DNA of 64,000 bases from Halichoerus grypus. Its lineage: Eukaryota > Chordata > Mammalia > Carnivora > Phocidae. This document shows positions 53,036 through 63,440 of this stretch, piece after piece; the first letter of the stretch is position 1; each line of letters begins with the position of its first letter. Below the pieces are notes generated by a model that had not been told where the DNA came from, ran no database searches, and saw only the letters and a program-made list of their open reading frames with translations. Where the stretch lies: contig NC_135720.1 in the NCBI RefSeq assembly GCF_964656455.1, forward strand, positions 110,992,696-111,056,695. The letters are read 5' to 3'. The position numbers and the translations under genes were made by a program.

Positions 53036-54589
53036 TGTGTGGGATGGGGCCTGAATGTGGAAAGGACAGGGGTTCTTTTTCCAGGAACAGGTCGGCAAGT
53101 GCTGTTGCAGCACCAGGAATTGGGGAAGATCCTTGGCAGCGATGGGGGACTCTGCCCAGGCTGGAAAAGTCATTTTAAAAGTGAATGTTCCAGTTGATTT
53201 CATGTCTGTACATGCCTCGAGGCTAGCATGTTTGATGCTGCCCCTCCATCGGTCACATTCAGATTGGTCCCCACCTCCCAACTCTCCCCAGGGAGGGGAC
53301 AGGAACAGGAGAAGCTGTGGACACTTTGATTAACTCCCCAGCAAGAGTCTCCACGCATGTGTCTCATTCTCTCCCCAAGGCTGTAATGGGGGGCAGGGTG
53401 TTGGGGGCTGGGCAGGGGCATCTCCACAATATGTGAGGGGAGGGAGGTGGGGCTGCAAGGGAGGGGCGCCAGGGAGCAGGGGTAGGGCTCTGCCCCACCA
53501 GGAGGAGATGGAGGGTGAAGGAGTGGAGATGTAACCGGGAGGTAGTGTGAGGAGGCAGCGCAGCAGGTGGGGAAGGAGGAAGGCTCTCTCTGGGCCAGAA
53601 GAAGATGCAGAAACACAGCACTGGCTGGAGTGGACTAGGGGGCAGGGGCGGGGGAAGAGCACTAACGTGATGCCCCCAGGGCCCCATGGGGACACCAACT
53701 CTTTTTCCAGGACCCGCTTGCCCTGAAGATCCTCTCTTCTCCGCCAAACTATGCTGCCTTCCCCCTAGAAACGAAGATGGTGATTTTTTAGAGCCAGTTT
53801 TCCCCCCAAATCTCTGGAGATACCAGAGCTGCTGTTTCCATGGAAACCTTCCCCCAGCCAACCTTGGGAAGGAGGAGCTGGGCAGCCACCCCCGCCCTAC
53901 AGCCCCCACACCGCCCCTGCTCCAGCCTGCAGGGGGGACCCAAGTTGAAAATAATCCCTCTCCCCCAGATTTTCTCAGCAGGGGCTCTACTTCCTCAATG
54001 AGGGAAGGCAGCTGGGCTCAGGCTGAGATATGAGGACCTTAAGACCCAGGCAAGAGAGAGATGGGGTTGCTGGGGGGAGGTGCATGGTGGCTGAGGGGGC
54101 AGGGTGCATGGTGGCTAGGACAAGCTCTATCTCTGTCATCGTCTCCCAGAAATGACTGGCCAAGGGACCGGTTCCCAGAGAAGGACCGGAGGGCAGGACC
54201 TCTCCTTCCCTGGAAATCCCAAAAGATGCCATTTTTCTCTGGCTCTGTACATCTCTAGGGGGTTTCCTTCCCCAGATCCCAGTCCCACCTGAGCTCATCA
54301 GGGATCACACTGCAAACTGTAAGCAAAACAAAACAAAAACAAAAACAAAAACACCACCACCACAACAAAAACCCCCCAAACTCGGTCCAACTCATGTAAG
54401 GAAGGAATGTATTGGGAGGACACACCATAGCTCCTTGAACTGATGAGAAGGCTGGAGAGGCAGGCTCAGGAAACTGCCGGAAACAAGGAAGGCGGGTGAA
54501 GGGGGGCAGCCAGAGTCCTGCCCAGAGACAGGCCAGCTAGGGTGGGGGACACTGCTGCCTCTCGACGCTGCCAGCCAATTTTAACAGTC
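53036..54589. other. Intergenic, GC-rich, unassigned
   Basis: No exon supported. 54324-54375 is an A-rich AAAAC simple repeat. Overlapping open frames on the minus strand at 53200-53909 come from G-rich low-complexity sequence. Confidence 0.55.
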
Positions 54590-54840
54590 CCCACTTCTCA
54601 GTATCACTCTCTCCAGGTCAGGATCCTGGGCACACGGATCGTATGAGGGACTGTTTTGGATAAGGGAACTGCTCAGTATCCTGATTGTGGTGGTTACATG
54701 AATCTCTATACGTGTGTTAAAATTCAGAAAACCGTACGCCAAAAAAAAAAAAAAAAAGTCAATTTTACTGTTTGTTAATGGAAAAAACAAGTTCCTAGGT
54801 AAAAAACAACAACAACGACAATACACTATATGTTAAGTAA
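54590..54840 (+). repeat. L1 LINE 3' end, sense
   Basis: TGCTCAGTATCCTGATTGTG, GTGGTTACATGAATCTCTAT, AAATTCAGAAAACCGTACGC: the 3' end of an old L1, followed by a 17-A run and an AT-rich tail. Confidence 0.75.
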
Positions 54841-57440
54841 TTGAATTTAAATTTAAAAAATCCTTTGGCAAAGGTGGCTTGCCTGCCCACAGGCCAGCTG
54901 CTGGGGCCAGGGGAGGGGTCTGTCTGCAGCCCTATGGCTTCCAGAAGGGGCTGCGCTCTGCCTCCCAGCCAGAGTCATAGCTGGGAGACTCCAGGAAGAT
55001 GTAGGGAGTGTGGGTGCTGGGCGGCCAGCAGATGGACAGATGGCGGCTTTGCCGAAGGAGCATTTGGGCGATTGGGAGCTTCCGAGGGAACGTGACCACG
55101 AAGAAGGCCCCCATTTCAGTGGGAGCGGCAGGTCTGAAAGAGGGGAGACAGCAGGTTTCTGACCCAATGGACACAAGAGAACCCAGTCACCCATTTGAAC
55201 AAGCACACACCCCGCATGCAGATACCAGAGCAAGTACACACACTCAGGCTTCGATACCTGTTTGTAAGCCCCCAAATCACTAGTTCGGTCAGCAGGAGAC
55301 TTTGGCCCTCATTTACTGCATGATCTTGGAGAAATCCCTCTCCCCTCTAGGCTAAGTTACTTCCTCTGCAGAATGTGATTTCTCCACAGCTCTGGCATGC
55401 TGAGCAAGGAGGCCCCAGAATTAATGGAATTGCACGTAGGAAGCCTGTGTTTCTGGTGTGGCCCCCCTCTGCCCCTGTCCTGGATGACAGCGGGGTGGAG
55501 AGAATGATGCATGTGACAGAGAAACCCCCTGAGGTCCCACCTGAGATGGAACACTCTTCTGCCAAAAGGAGGAGGCCTAGTGAAAGGGAAGACACCACCC
55601 CCCCACCTCCTCCAGCCAATAGGAATGCAACTGTCCTATGAGCCAGGGCTCAGGCGCTTCTCCAGGAGACTGAGGGTGGGGGGGGGGGGGATTGGGAGGG
55701 GGTTTGCAGTGCCTTCCCCAGGCTCCAGCTTGAGGGAGTCTGTGTCACCTGATATCCACCCTTCAAGGGTAGTGGAGGGTAATGGAGGGTCTTTATTAAG
55801 AAGCTTGGGCAGCCTGGCCCTGGGCTTCACACACTCCAACTCAGTATCTCAGGCAATCAGGGAGGGCGGCCCCCAAAGACTCCCCCAGCAGAGCTCCCCC
55901 TGGCCCACACTAACCCCCACCAATTCTACCTGGTTTCCAATCAGGAGCTTGCTGAAGGCTTATAGACTATTCCCTCCCTGGAAAAAGGCAATTCCAGATT
56001 GCCTAAGCTTAAGCATGGAGCAGTGGGAAGGGAGGGGGCGGTTCTCGGGCCTGGACCTCACGAGTGCGCATCCAAGTTCCGCGCCCCTTCTTGAGCACTT
56101 CTCTCAGCCCTTGAGCAGTTTGAGGGACTGGCTCCCTGCTGGCATCACATGGGAGTAGGAGCCCCCCCACCCCCCAGCTCAGGGAGGAAGAGTCTAGGGA
56201 GGTTGAAGGCAAGGGGTTATCCCTGCACAGTCTGAGGCTAGACCAGATGGCCCAGAATCCTGATAGAGCAGGCTGGAGTGGGGGATGGAGTGGGAGAGGT
56301 GGGGGATGTGGGAGACACCTAGCCCACCTGGTGCCCTCTCTCCTACCTTCACATGGGCCCTGTTCTCTCCCCACTCCCCTGCACCTAGATGGAACCCCCC
56401 CACACCTGAGCCAGGACCCCAGGGAGGGGGGGGAGGCAGGGGCAATAGGGGCTCTCCAAGAGAGCCTGTCCTAAATGGCAGCAGGTGGAGGGGTGTGTCA
56501 TGGGGCAGCATAGGGCTTCCCCTGAGCACATGCACCAAAAAAGCAGAGGCTTTTCCACAATTTTAAAGGTCACATGTTGACTTGTCCTGTTGTTAAGACT
56601 GCAGGAGAGAACCACGTGACAATAAGACCAAGAGGCACAAAGCGGATTGTCAAAGGGGGCCGCCTTTTTCTGGCCTGCTCTAACCCTCAGCCCTTCCCCC
56701 ACCAGCCCCCAACAACCACAGGGCATGGCCACCTTGTTCCACCAGCTCAGGGAGGGGGTGAGGGTCCTCTGACCTGGTGTGGAGATGGGAAATCTGAAAC
56801 TGTGGACACCAGGGGAATGGAGAATGGACAAAGATGAGAACCCCACTGGGAGCCAACATTTACTGAAGCTTTTGTGCCGTCTCTAGCAATTGAGATAAAA
56901 GGCACTTCCCAGTGTCTCAGATGCTCCTGGCCTGTGAGAAGGCTCACAGAGAAGTAATTAGAATCCAGTAAATGCAGTCAGGGAAGGTAAGGGATGGGGG
57001 CGGGGCATCCAGGGGGGACATCGCCCCCCACTGAGGGAACACGGGGGCAGAGCCGGGAGCCTGGGGAAATGCAGGGGGGACGCAGGCAGGCAGGGAGAGT
57101 GAGGGGCCCCTGGGACGCGGGGAGGGGGCGAGAGTCTCATAATCAGACCTGTTCTGGATGAAGCCGCCGTGTTGACACAGCACCTTACCCAGCACGTCCA
57201 CCCGCTTTGTGTTGGTAGATTCTTGACGCGAAGGAAGGATGACGGAAATGCTCTGTATCTGCACCATTCGGTCCGGTGGCCACTAGCCAGCCACACGTGG
57301 CCCCTGAGCACTGGGAATGTGGCCAGTGAGACTGAGGAGCTGGGCTTTCAGTTCCATTGAATTTTAATTAAGGTAAATGGAAACTTAACTAGGCACCTGG
57401 GCCTCGCGGCTACTGGGTTGAGCAGTGCAGCGCGGAGACC
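54841..57440. other. Intergenic, GC-rich, unassigned
   Basis: 2.6 kb with no recognised repeat or gene. G runs at 55678-55691 and 56425-56434. Open frames here match no known family. Confidence 0.55.
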
Positions 57441-57444
57441 CAGG

Positions 57445-57760
57445 GATCCCGGGGCAGGGTGTTCCAGCTGGGGAGACAGACATTAAACAAGTACCTCTGT
57501 GGTCCTGGGTCAGGCTGCGGTAAAAGCTATGGAGGAGAATGGAGTTGCAAAGTGGTGGAGTGGGCCGTTGTTCTGGAAAGGGGGGGTGGTCAGGGAAGGC
57601 CCCTCCAAGGCCGGACCTATGCAGAGACCTGAGTCAGAGAAGGGAGAGCGTCGGGGTCCTCTGGGGAAGGGCGTGCCAGGCAGAGGGGAGAACAGCTCCA
57701 AAGGCCCGGAGATGGTAGCGGGCTTGGGCCAGAGGGGTGCAGCCCAGGGTGGGGGTGGGA
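57445..57760 (-). repeat. L2 LINE fragment, antisense
   Basis: CAGCTGGGGAGACAGACATT, AAGGGGGGGTGGTCAGGGAA, GGCCCCTCCAAGGCCGGACC, GCGTGCCAGGCAGAGGGGAG, CTCCAAAGGCCCGGAGATGG. Confidence 0.88.
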
Positions 57761-58055
57761 GCTAGGAAATGAGGTCTGAGCTGACCCAGGACACAGAGAG
57801 GAGTGTGGGTTTTATGCCGTGATGCAGAGTGCTTGCCATTGCCACCGCCGACTGGGCCAGGAATTGGGTCCGGTGCCTAGACCCACTCTGGTAAACCAGC
57901 TGTCCCCTTACTCTCTGCCTGCGCATGCCCGCATGCTGCTGTTGTTGTGGATAAAGGAAACAGACTGGGTGTGTGTCTCAGCTCCCTAGTTCCCTTCCTG
58001 CTCCCCCTCCCGCTCTGACTCTGAGACTCTGCCCTCCCCTATTTCTAACACCTCC

Positions 58056-58242
58056 TTTTAAAAGATGTTATTTATTTATTTGAGAGAGAGAGAGCACAAG
58101 TGGAGGGGGGTGCAGAGGGAGAAGCAGATTCCCCGCTGAGCAGGGAGCCCGATGGGGGGCTCCATCCCAGGACTGCCGGATCATGACCCCAGCCCAAGGC
58201 AGACACTTAACCGCTTAACTGACTGAGCCACCTAGGCGCCCC
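58056..58242 (-). mobile_element. CAN-SINE, antisense
   Basis: AAAGATGTTATTTATTTATT, GA-rich body, CATCCCAGGACTGCCGGATC, GAGCCACCTAGGCGCCCC. It carries a local duplication (TTAACCGCTTAACTGACTGA). No clear target-site duplication. Confidence 0.95.
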
Positions 58243-58714
58243 TCTCCTCCTCTATTTTATCTCCCTTGCTCCCTGCTTCTCCTGCCTCTCAATTGATGTC
58301 TGACAGGTCTCTCTATGGCTGTGTCCCTCTGTATGGCACACCCTCCCCTTCCCGAGCTGGGTCAGCAGAGACAATAAGGGCCTGGCCTGGGGAGAGGGAG
58401 GTGGGCAGTGCACCAGCCTGGGGTGTGATGGGGAGGTCCAGCCTGGGTGCAGGGAAAGGCCATTTCAGCCCGTGGGGAAGAGTGGTGGGGAAGGCTGTGG
58501 GTGGGGAGTCCTGTTCTAGAGACAGAACCAGGATTTGCCCAGGACCCCTGGAACAGGGTAGGCAAAGCAGGTCATGTCCCAAGGTAGCTGGGATGGGACA
58601 ACCCTTCCCATCTCTTGCCCAGCTCTTTCTCAGCTTCCACCCCAAGGAGACATAGGAGGCTGGGCTTGGAGGTGGGCGGGGGGGGGGGGGGAGTGTAGGA
58701 GTTTCTAGGTGGGG
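58243..58714. other. Intergenic, unassigned
   Basis: Nothing recognised; a 13-base G run at about 58678-58691. Confidence 0.5.
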
Positions 58715-59165
58715 TGATTAGTTTTCTTGTGGCTGTTTAACAAATTACCACAACCTAGTGGCTTAAGACCCCATATTTGTTCTCTTATGGTTCTGGAGGC
58801 CAAGAGTTCAAGATGAGTCTTAAGGGACTAACATCAAGGCACAAGCAGAGTCGCTTCCTTCTGGAGGCTCCAGGGGAGAATCTGTGCTTGCCTCCAGCTT
58901 CTGGAGGCTGCCGGCCATCCTTGGCTTGTGGCCACATCACTCTCACCTCTGCTTCTGTCATCCTCTCTCACTCTCACCTCTTGAATTTATAAGGACTCTT
59001 GTGATGACTCCGGGCCCACCTTGGGGAATCCAGGATAATCTCCCCACCTCAAGATCCTTAATTTAATCATGCCTGTCAAGTCCCTTTTGCCAAATAAGGT
59101 AACACTGCCAGGTTCCAGGGGTTGGGATGTGGACATTTTTGGGTGCCATCATTCCTCCTGCCCCA
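58715..59165 (-). mobile_element. MLT1 (ERVL-MaLR) LTR, antisense
   Basis: AACAAATTACCACAACCTAG, TATGGTTCTGGAGGCCAAGA, TGGAGGCTGCCGGCCATCCT, TTGCCAAATAAGGTAACACT, GGTTGGGATGTGGACATTTT: the reverse complement of an MLT1-type LTR. Non-coding. Confidence 0.85.
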
Positions 59166-59269
59166 GGCGCCCCGCTGAGGGTATCCCGCAGCAAGCACTA
59201 GACTGTGAGGCCCCCCAAGGCAGGGAGCCTGTCTTTTCCCTCTGCTGTTCTGGTCCTCCAGAGTTGGTG

Positions 59270-59690
59270 CAGGAGCACGGGGTCCCCTGGGCTCCTGGCT
59301 CTGCCTCTGCCTTATGGTGATCCTGGGCAAGTCACTTAACCTCTCTGTGCTTTACTGTCTTTATCTGTAAAACGGGGATGATAATAATAGTACTGGCCTC
59401 CAAGGTTTTTTGGTGAGGATTCAATGCCTTAATCCACATAAGGTGCAGAGAACATGCCTGGTGCATTGATAAGTGCTATGATCTGAATGTACAGGGCCTA
59501 GCACACGGCGACCGCGTCAGCAGCCAGCGTGGTTATTATAATTCTTGCTCTCGTGCTTCTGATGGGCCCCGCCCTGGGATAGGCACATGGGAGCTCCCCA
59601 GGAAGGAAGGGACACTGCTCCTGCTCAAGGAATTTACAATCTAATTGGGAATACTCCTAGAAACACAGAACTTTTGTTTCTGGAAGGACA
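59270..59690. repeat. MIR (sense) and L2-like (antisense)
   Basis: 59290-59465: sense MIR (GATCCTGGGCAAGTCACTTA, TATCTGTAAAACGGGGATGA). 59565-59655: antisense L2-like (CTCAAGGAATTTACAATCTA). Confidence 0.8.
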
Positions 59691-60245
59691 GCTTCTAAAA
59701 ATGATTTCACAAATGTTTATGCTATTAAAGTTTCTTCGTTATGCATCTGTGATAGTCATTAATGCAATTTGCCAAGTTTTTCCAGCTCTCCGCCTTTTGG
59801 GCTTATGGCTGAATTGGCACTTGCAGACTTCATTGTGGGTAAGTGGGCAAGTGGGTGGGTGGGTGGGCTCCTGGTTCTGGCCAATGAATGGTGAGCAGAA
59901 GTGGACCTGAGCATTTAATTACTGGTGCAAAACCCTCCAGAGCTCTCTCCTTCCCTCTGGCATAGCCTGGCTTCAGCCTGCTGCCCCCGGTGACTACGAT
60001 GAGCAGGGCTTCCTGCTGACACACGATGCCCATGAAGACCGAGTCGGAGTTAAACTGATTGTTTCAGCCCTCATGATTTAGGAGTTACCGGTCACCTCAG
60101 CACCACCTGCCTTCTCCTGACTGATTCAACAACTAAACTGGTTTATAGAAAAAAAGCCCAATCAGCACCATCACATTGTGATTGGTGGTTCCCCACTCAG
60201 TCATGTTCTCTGCACCAATGCGTAGTTTGCGTAGTTGTAATTCAT
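59690..60245. promoter_or_regulatory. Candidate conserved non-coding element
   Basis: Repeat-free sequence. 59700-59830 is AT-rich with TTATGCTATTAAAGTTTCTT, GATAGTCATTAATGCAATTT and a T-rich tract; 60030-60240 holds AAACTGATTGTTTCAGCCCT and repeated CCAAT/ATTGG-type motifs. Function is inference. Confidence 0.35.
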
Positions 60246-60251
60246 GAAGAA

Positions 60252-61273
60252 CATCTATTTTTTTAAAAAAACAATTTTATCGAGGTCTAATTGGCATATA
60301 ACACTATATTAGTTTCAGTTGTGCACCACAATGACTCAATATGTGTATATGTATTGCGAAATGATCACCATAGCAAGTCTAGTTAACATCCATCACCATA
60401 CATAATTAGAACAAATTGTTTTCTTGTGATGAAAACTTTTAAGATGTACTCTGTTAGCAACTTTTAAATACGCAATACAGTGTTATTAACTATAATCACC
60501 ATGCTGTACCTTTCATCCCCCATGACTTATCTATTTTAGAACTGGAAGTTTGTACCTTTTGACCCCCTTCACCTGTTTCTCCTATTCCCCCACCCCCTGC
60601 CTCTGGCAGCCACCAATCTGTTCTCCATATGTATAAATTCAGGGGGTTTTGTGGGGGGGTTTTCGGCTTGTGTTTTTGTTTTTTTAGATTTCACATATAA
60701 ATAAGATCATATGGTATTTGTTTTTCTTTGTCTGACATTTCACTTAGCATAATGCCTTTGAAGTCCATCTATGTTGTTGCAAATGTTAAGATTTCCTTCT
60801 TTTTTATGGCTGAGTAATATTCCATTGTATACATATACAGCATTTCCTTTACCCATCCATCCATCCATCCATCAACGGACACTTAGGTCGTTTTCATGTC
60901 TTGGCTATTGTAAACAATACTGCAATGAACAAGTGAGTGCAGATACCTTTTTGAGTTAGTGTTTCTGCTTTCTTTGGATAAACACCCAGAAGTGGAATTG
61001 CTAGATCATATATAGGTAGTTCTATTTTTAATTTTTTGAGGAACCTCCATATTGTTTTCTACAGTGGCAGCACCAATTTACATTCCCACCAACAGTGCAC
61101 AAGGGTTCTTTTTTCTCCCCATCTTTGCCAACACTTACGTCCTGTCTTTTTGGTAATAGCCATTCTAACAGGTATCAGGTGATATCTCACTGTGGTTTTG
61201 ATTTGCATTTCCCTGATGATTAGTGATATTGAGCACCTTTTCATGTACCTGTTGGCATCTGTATGTCTTCTTT
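60252..61273 (-). mobile_element. L1 LINE, antisense, 3' part
   Basis: AATTTTATCGAGGTCTAATT, TAACATCCATCACCATACAT (3' UTR), then antisense ORF2 with remnants [29 protein letters not shown] and [16 protein letters not shown] (CCAT)n run is at about 60853-60874. It resumes at 61471 after a SINE. Confidence 0.92.
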
Positions 61274-61470
61274 TTTTTTTTTTTTAAAGATTTTATTTAT
61301 TTATTCATGAGAGACAGAGAGAGAAAGAGGCAGAGGCAGAGGCAGAGGGAGAGGGAGAAGCAGGCTCCCCATGGAGCAGGGAGCCTGATGCGGGACTCGA
61401 TCCCAGGACCCTAGGATCACGACCTGAGCCAAAGGCCGACACTTAACCAACCGAGCCACCCAGGCGCTCC
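61274..61470 (-). mobile_element. CAN-SINE inside antisense L1
   Basis: T run, TTTATTTATTCATGAGAGAC, GGCAGA repeat body, CTCGATCCCAGGACCCTAGG, GAGCCACCCAGGCGCTCC. The duplication TGGCATCTGTATGTCTTCTT is at 61253-61273 and 61471-61491, 21 bp with one mismatch. Confidence 0.98.
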
Positions 61471-61815
61471 TGGCATCTATATGTCTTCTTTGGGAAAATG
61501 TCAGATCCTCTGCCCATTTTTAAATTGGATTGTTTTGTTTGTTTTGCTATTAAGTCATAGGAGTTATTTATATATTTTTGATGCTAACCCCTTACCAGTT
61601 ATATGATTTATAAATATTTTCTCCTATTCAATAGGTTGCTTTTTTGTTTTGTTGATAGTTTCCTTTGCTGTGCAACAGCTTTTTAGTTTGATATCATATC
61701 ATTTTTTAATTTTTAATTTTTTTTATATCATCCCATTTTTAAATTTTTTGCTATTGGTGTTAAATCCATAAAATCATCGCCAAGACCAAAGTCCACTCTT
61801 ACGTTCTGCTTTTGC
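61471..61815 (-). mobile_element. L1 LINE, antisense, ORF2 remainder
   Basis: GATCCTCTGCCCATTTTTAA, GTTGCTTTTTTGTTTTGTTG, TTTCCTTTGCTGTGCAACAG, AAATCATCGCCAAGACCAAA: further antisense ORF2, 5'-truncated at about 61815. Confidence 0.9.
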
Positions 61816-61844
61816 ACTTAATATTTTCTTCCTGTGTGTATGCA

Positions 61845-62143
61845 TCAGTGAGAACTGAGTTTGGCTGACAATGACAGAAAACCCAAATTAACAATGAATT
61901 ATATGCCCAAGGTTACTTCAATCCCTCAAGTGAAAATTCCAGAAGGAGGCAGTCTGGGACTGATGTGGTGACCCCATGATAATGAGGAACAGGGCTTCTT
62001 TCATGTTACTCTGCCATTCTCAACAGATGGTTTCCCCCAAATAGCTTAAGATAGCTGTTGAAACTCTATGCCATTTGTGTTCCTGCCGGTGGGACACAGA
62101 AGAGGTAGGGGGAGGGGTAATTCTGAATGATGTGTCACCTATA
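61845..62143 (+). repeat. Unclassified repeat family X, copy 4, part 1
   Basis: GGCTGACAATGACAGAAAAC, GGCAGTCTGGGACTGATGTG, GGCTTCTTTCATGTTACTCT, CTCAACAGATGGTTTCCCCC. It resumes at 62568-62690. Confidence 0.5.
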
Positions 62144-62157
62144 ACTGTTCTGTTTAT

Positions 62158-62553
62158 TTTTTTTTTAAGATTTATTTAGAGGGAAAAAAAGATTTATTTA
62201 GAGGTGCCTGGGTGGCTCAGTCGGTTAAGCATTTGCCTTCAGCTCAGGTCATGATCCCAGGGTCCTGGAATCCAGTCCCATGCTTCTTCCTCTCCTGCTC
62301 TTCCTGCTTGTGCTCTCTCTCTCTCTCTCTGTCAAATGAGTAAATAAAATCTTAAAAAAAAGATTTATTTATTTATTTGAGAGAGAGAGAGCGTGTGAGC
62401 AGGGAGAGGGGCAGAGGGAGAGAGAGAATCTCAAGCAGACTCCACACTGAGCACAGAGCCTGATGTGGGGCTCAATCCCAGGACCCTGAGACCATAACCT
62501 GAGCCGAAACCAAGAGTCAGACGCTCAACTGACTGAGCCACCCAGGGGCCCCG
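62158..62553 (-). mobile_element. CAN-SINE, antisense, split by another SINE
   Basis: The outer element: T run and AAGATTTATTTAGAGG at 62158-62200, then after the inner SINE the body AGATTTATTTATTTATTTGA, CTCAATCCCAGGACCCTGAG and GAGCCACCCAGGGGCCCC. The duplication ACTGTTCTGTTTAT is exact at 62144-62157 and 62554-62567. Confidence 0.95.
62201..62354 (+). mobile_element. CAN-SINE nested in the antisense CAN-SINE
   Basis: AGGTGCCTGGGTGGCTCAGT head, TGGAATCCAGTCCCATGCTT (altered B box), shortened CT body, AAATAAAATCTT tail. Flanked by AAAAAAAGATTTATTTA at 62184-62200 and 62355-62371. Confidence 0.95.
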
Positions 62554-62567
62554 ACTGTTCTGTTTAT

Positions 62568-62690
62568 ATCCCATTGGCCGGAACTGGTTCACGATGCCAC
62601 ATCTAACTGCAAGGGAGGTTGGGAAATGAAATACTCCTTCTGGGCAGCCATGTACCATTTGGTTCTAAAGCAGAAAGAGAGGGTGCCAGG
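62568..62690 (+). repeat. Unclassified repeat family X, copy 4, part 2
   Basis: CATTGGCCGGAACTGGTTCA, GCAAGGGAGGTTGGGAAATG; counterpart of 25473-25600. Confidence 0.5.
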
Positions 62691-62699
62691 GAGACAACC

Positions 62700-63162
62700 A
62701 GCGGTCACTGCCCCAGTATAGGATGGTTCCTTCACATAGACGTTGCACGGTGTAATAATCAGTTTGGACTTTTTCTCATTTTTCTTCACATTCCAGATAA
62801 ACACATTAGTGCTAATCACTTTTCTCCATTTGTGTTATTTCCTTGAGATTTCTTTCCAAATGTGAGATACCCTACCAGGCTGATGGGTGTGGCTCGTTCT
62901 CTCTGGCAGTAGCTGGACTCGGATCCCGAACACCAGCCCAAACAATAGAGCCAGGCAGAATTTATGAGCCAATATTCTTGTTTCCTCCCAGCCCAACCAA
63001 CACCAGTGTGTGCGATTTTAATTTGTTCTTACTGATTTAATAGGTGTGTTGTTTAAGGATATATTCATTTTGTGTCGTTCATTAGCAGCCAGCTGAGGTT
63101 TGGGCCTGGGCCGGTTTTATAATCTATATTTTCTCAAATAGCAACTGTTTTTTTCCAACTGC
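62700..63162. promoter_or_regulatory. Candidate conserved non-coding element
   Basis: 460 bases of unique, AT-rich DNA with no repeat signature: GGTGTAATAATCAGTTTGGA, CACATTAGTGCTAATCAC, CGATTTTAATTTGTTCTTAC and ATTAGCAGCCAGCTGAGG (an E-box CAGCTG next to ATTAG). Function is inference. Confidence 0.4.
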
Positions 63163-63175
63163 AAGGGAAATTTTT

Positions 63176-63339
63176 TGGGGGGAGGGGGAGGAGCAGAGGG
63201 AGAGGGAGAGAATCTTAAGCAGGCTCCATGCCCATCACAGAGCCAGACGTGGGGCTCCATCTCACAACCCTGAGATCATGACCTGAGCAGAAATCACGAG
63301 TTGGATGTTTTAACCGACTAAGCCACCCAGGCGCCCCGA
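63176..63339 (-). mobile_element. CAN-SINE, antisense, 3' shortened
   Basis: GGGAGAGGGAGAGAATCTTA, AGCAGGCTCCATGCCCATCA, CATCTCACAACCCTGAGATC, AAGCCACCCAGGCGCCCC. It lacks the usual TTTATTTATTTA tail. The duplication AAGGGAAATTTTT is exact at 63163-63175 and 63340-63352. Confidence 0.96.
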
Positions 63340-63359
63340 AAGGGAAATTTTTAAAGTCC

Positions 63360-63440
63360 ATTTTAGAGCTGAGAAAACAGGCCCTGAAGCTGGGGTCACA
63401 CCAGTTATGGCAGGGCCAGGACTGGACCCCAGTTCTGACT
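63360..63440 (-). repeat. MIR SINE, antisense
   Basis: TTTTAGAGCTGAGAAAACAG, AGGACTGGACCCCAGTTCTG. Confidence 0.65.

Noticed and set aside
53200..53909. Three overlapping minus-strand frames of 122 to 181 codons
   Set aside because: Low-complexity Pro/Ser/Leu composition from G-rich DNA with no domain.
60252..61815. An active L1
   Set aside because: It is 5'-truncated, carries stops and frameshifts and is split by a SINE.
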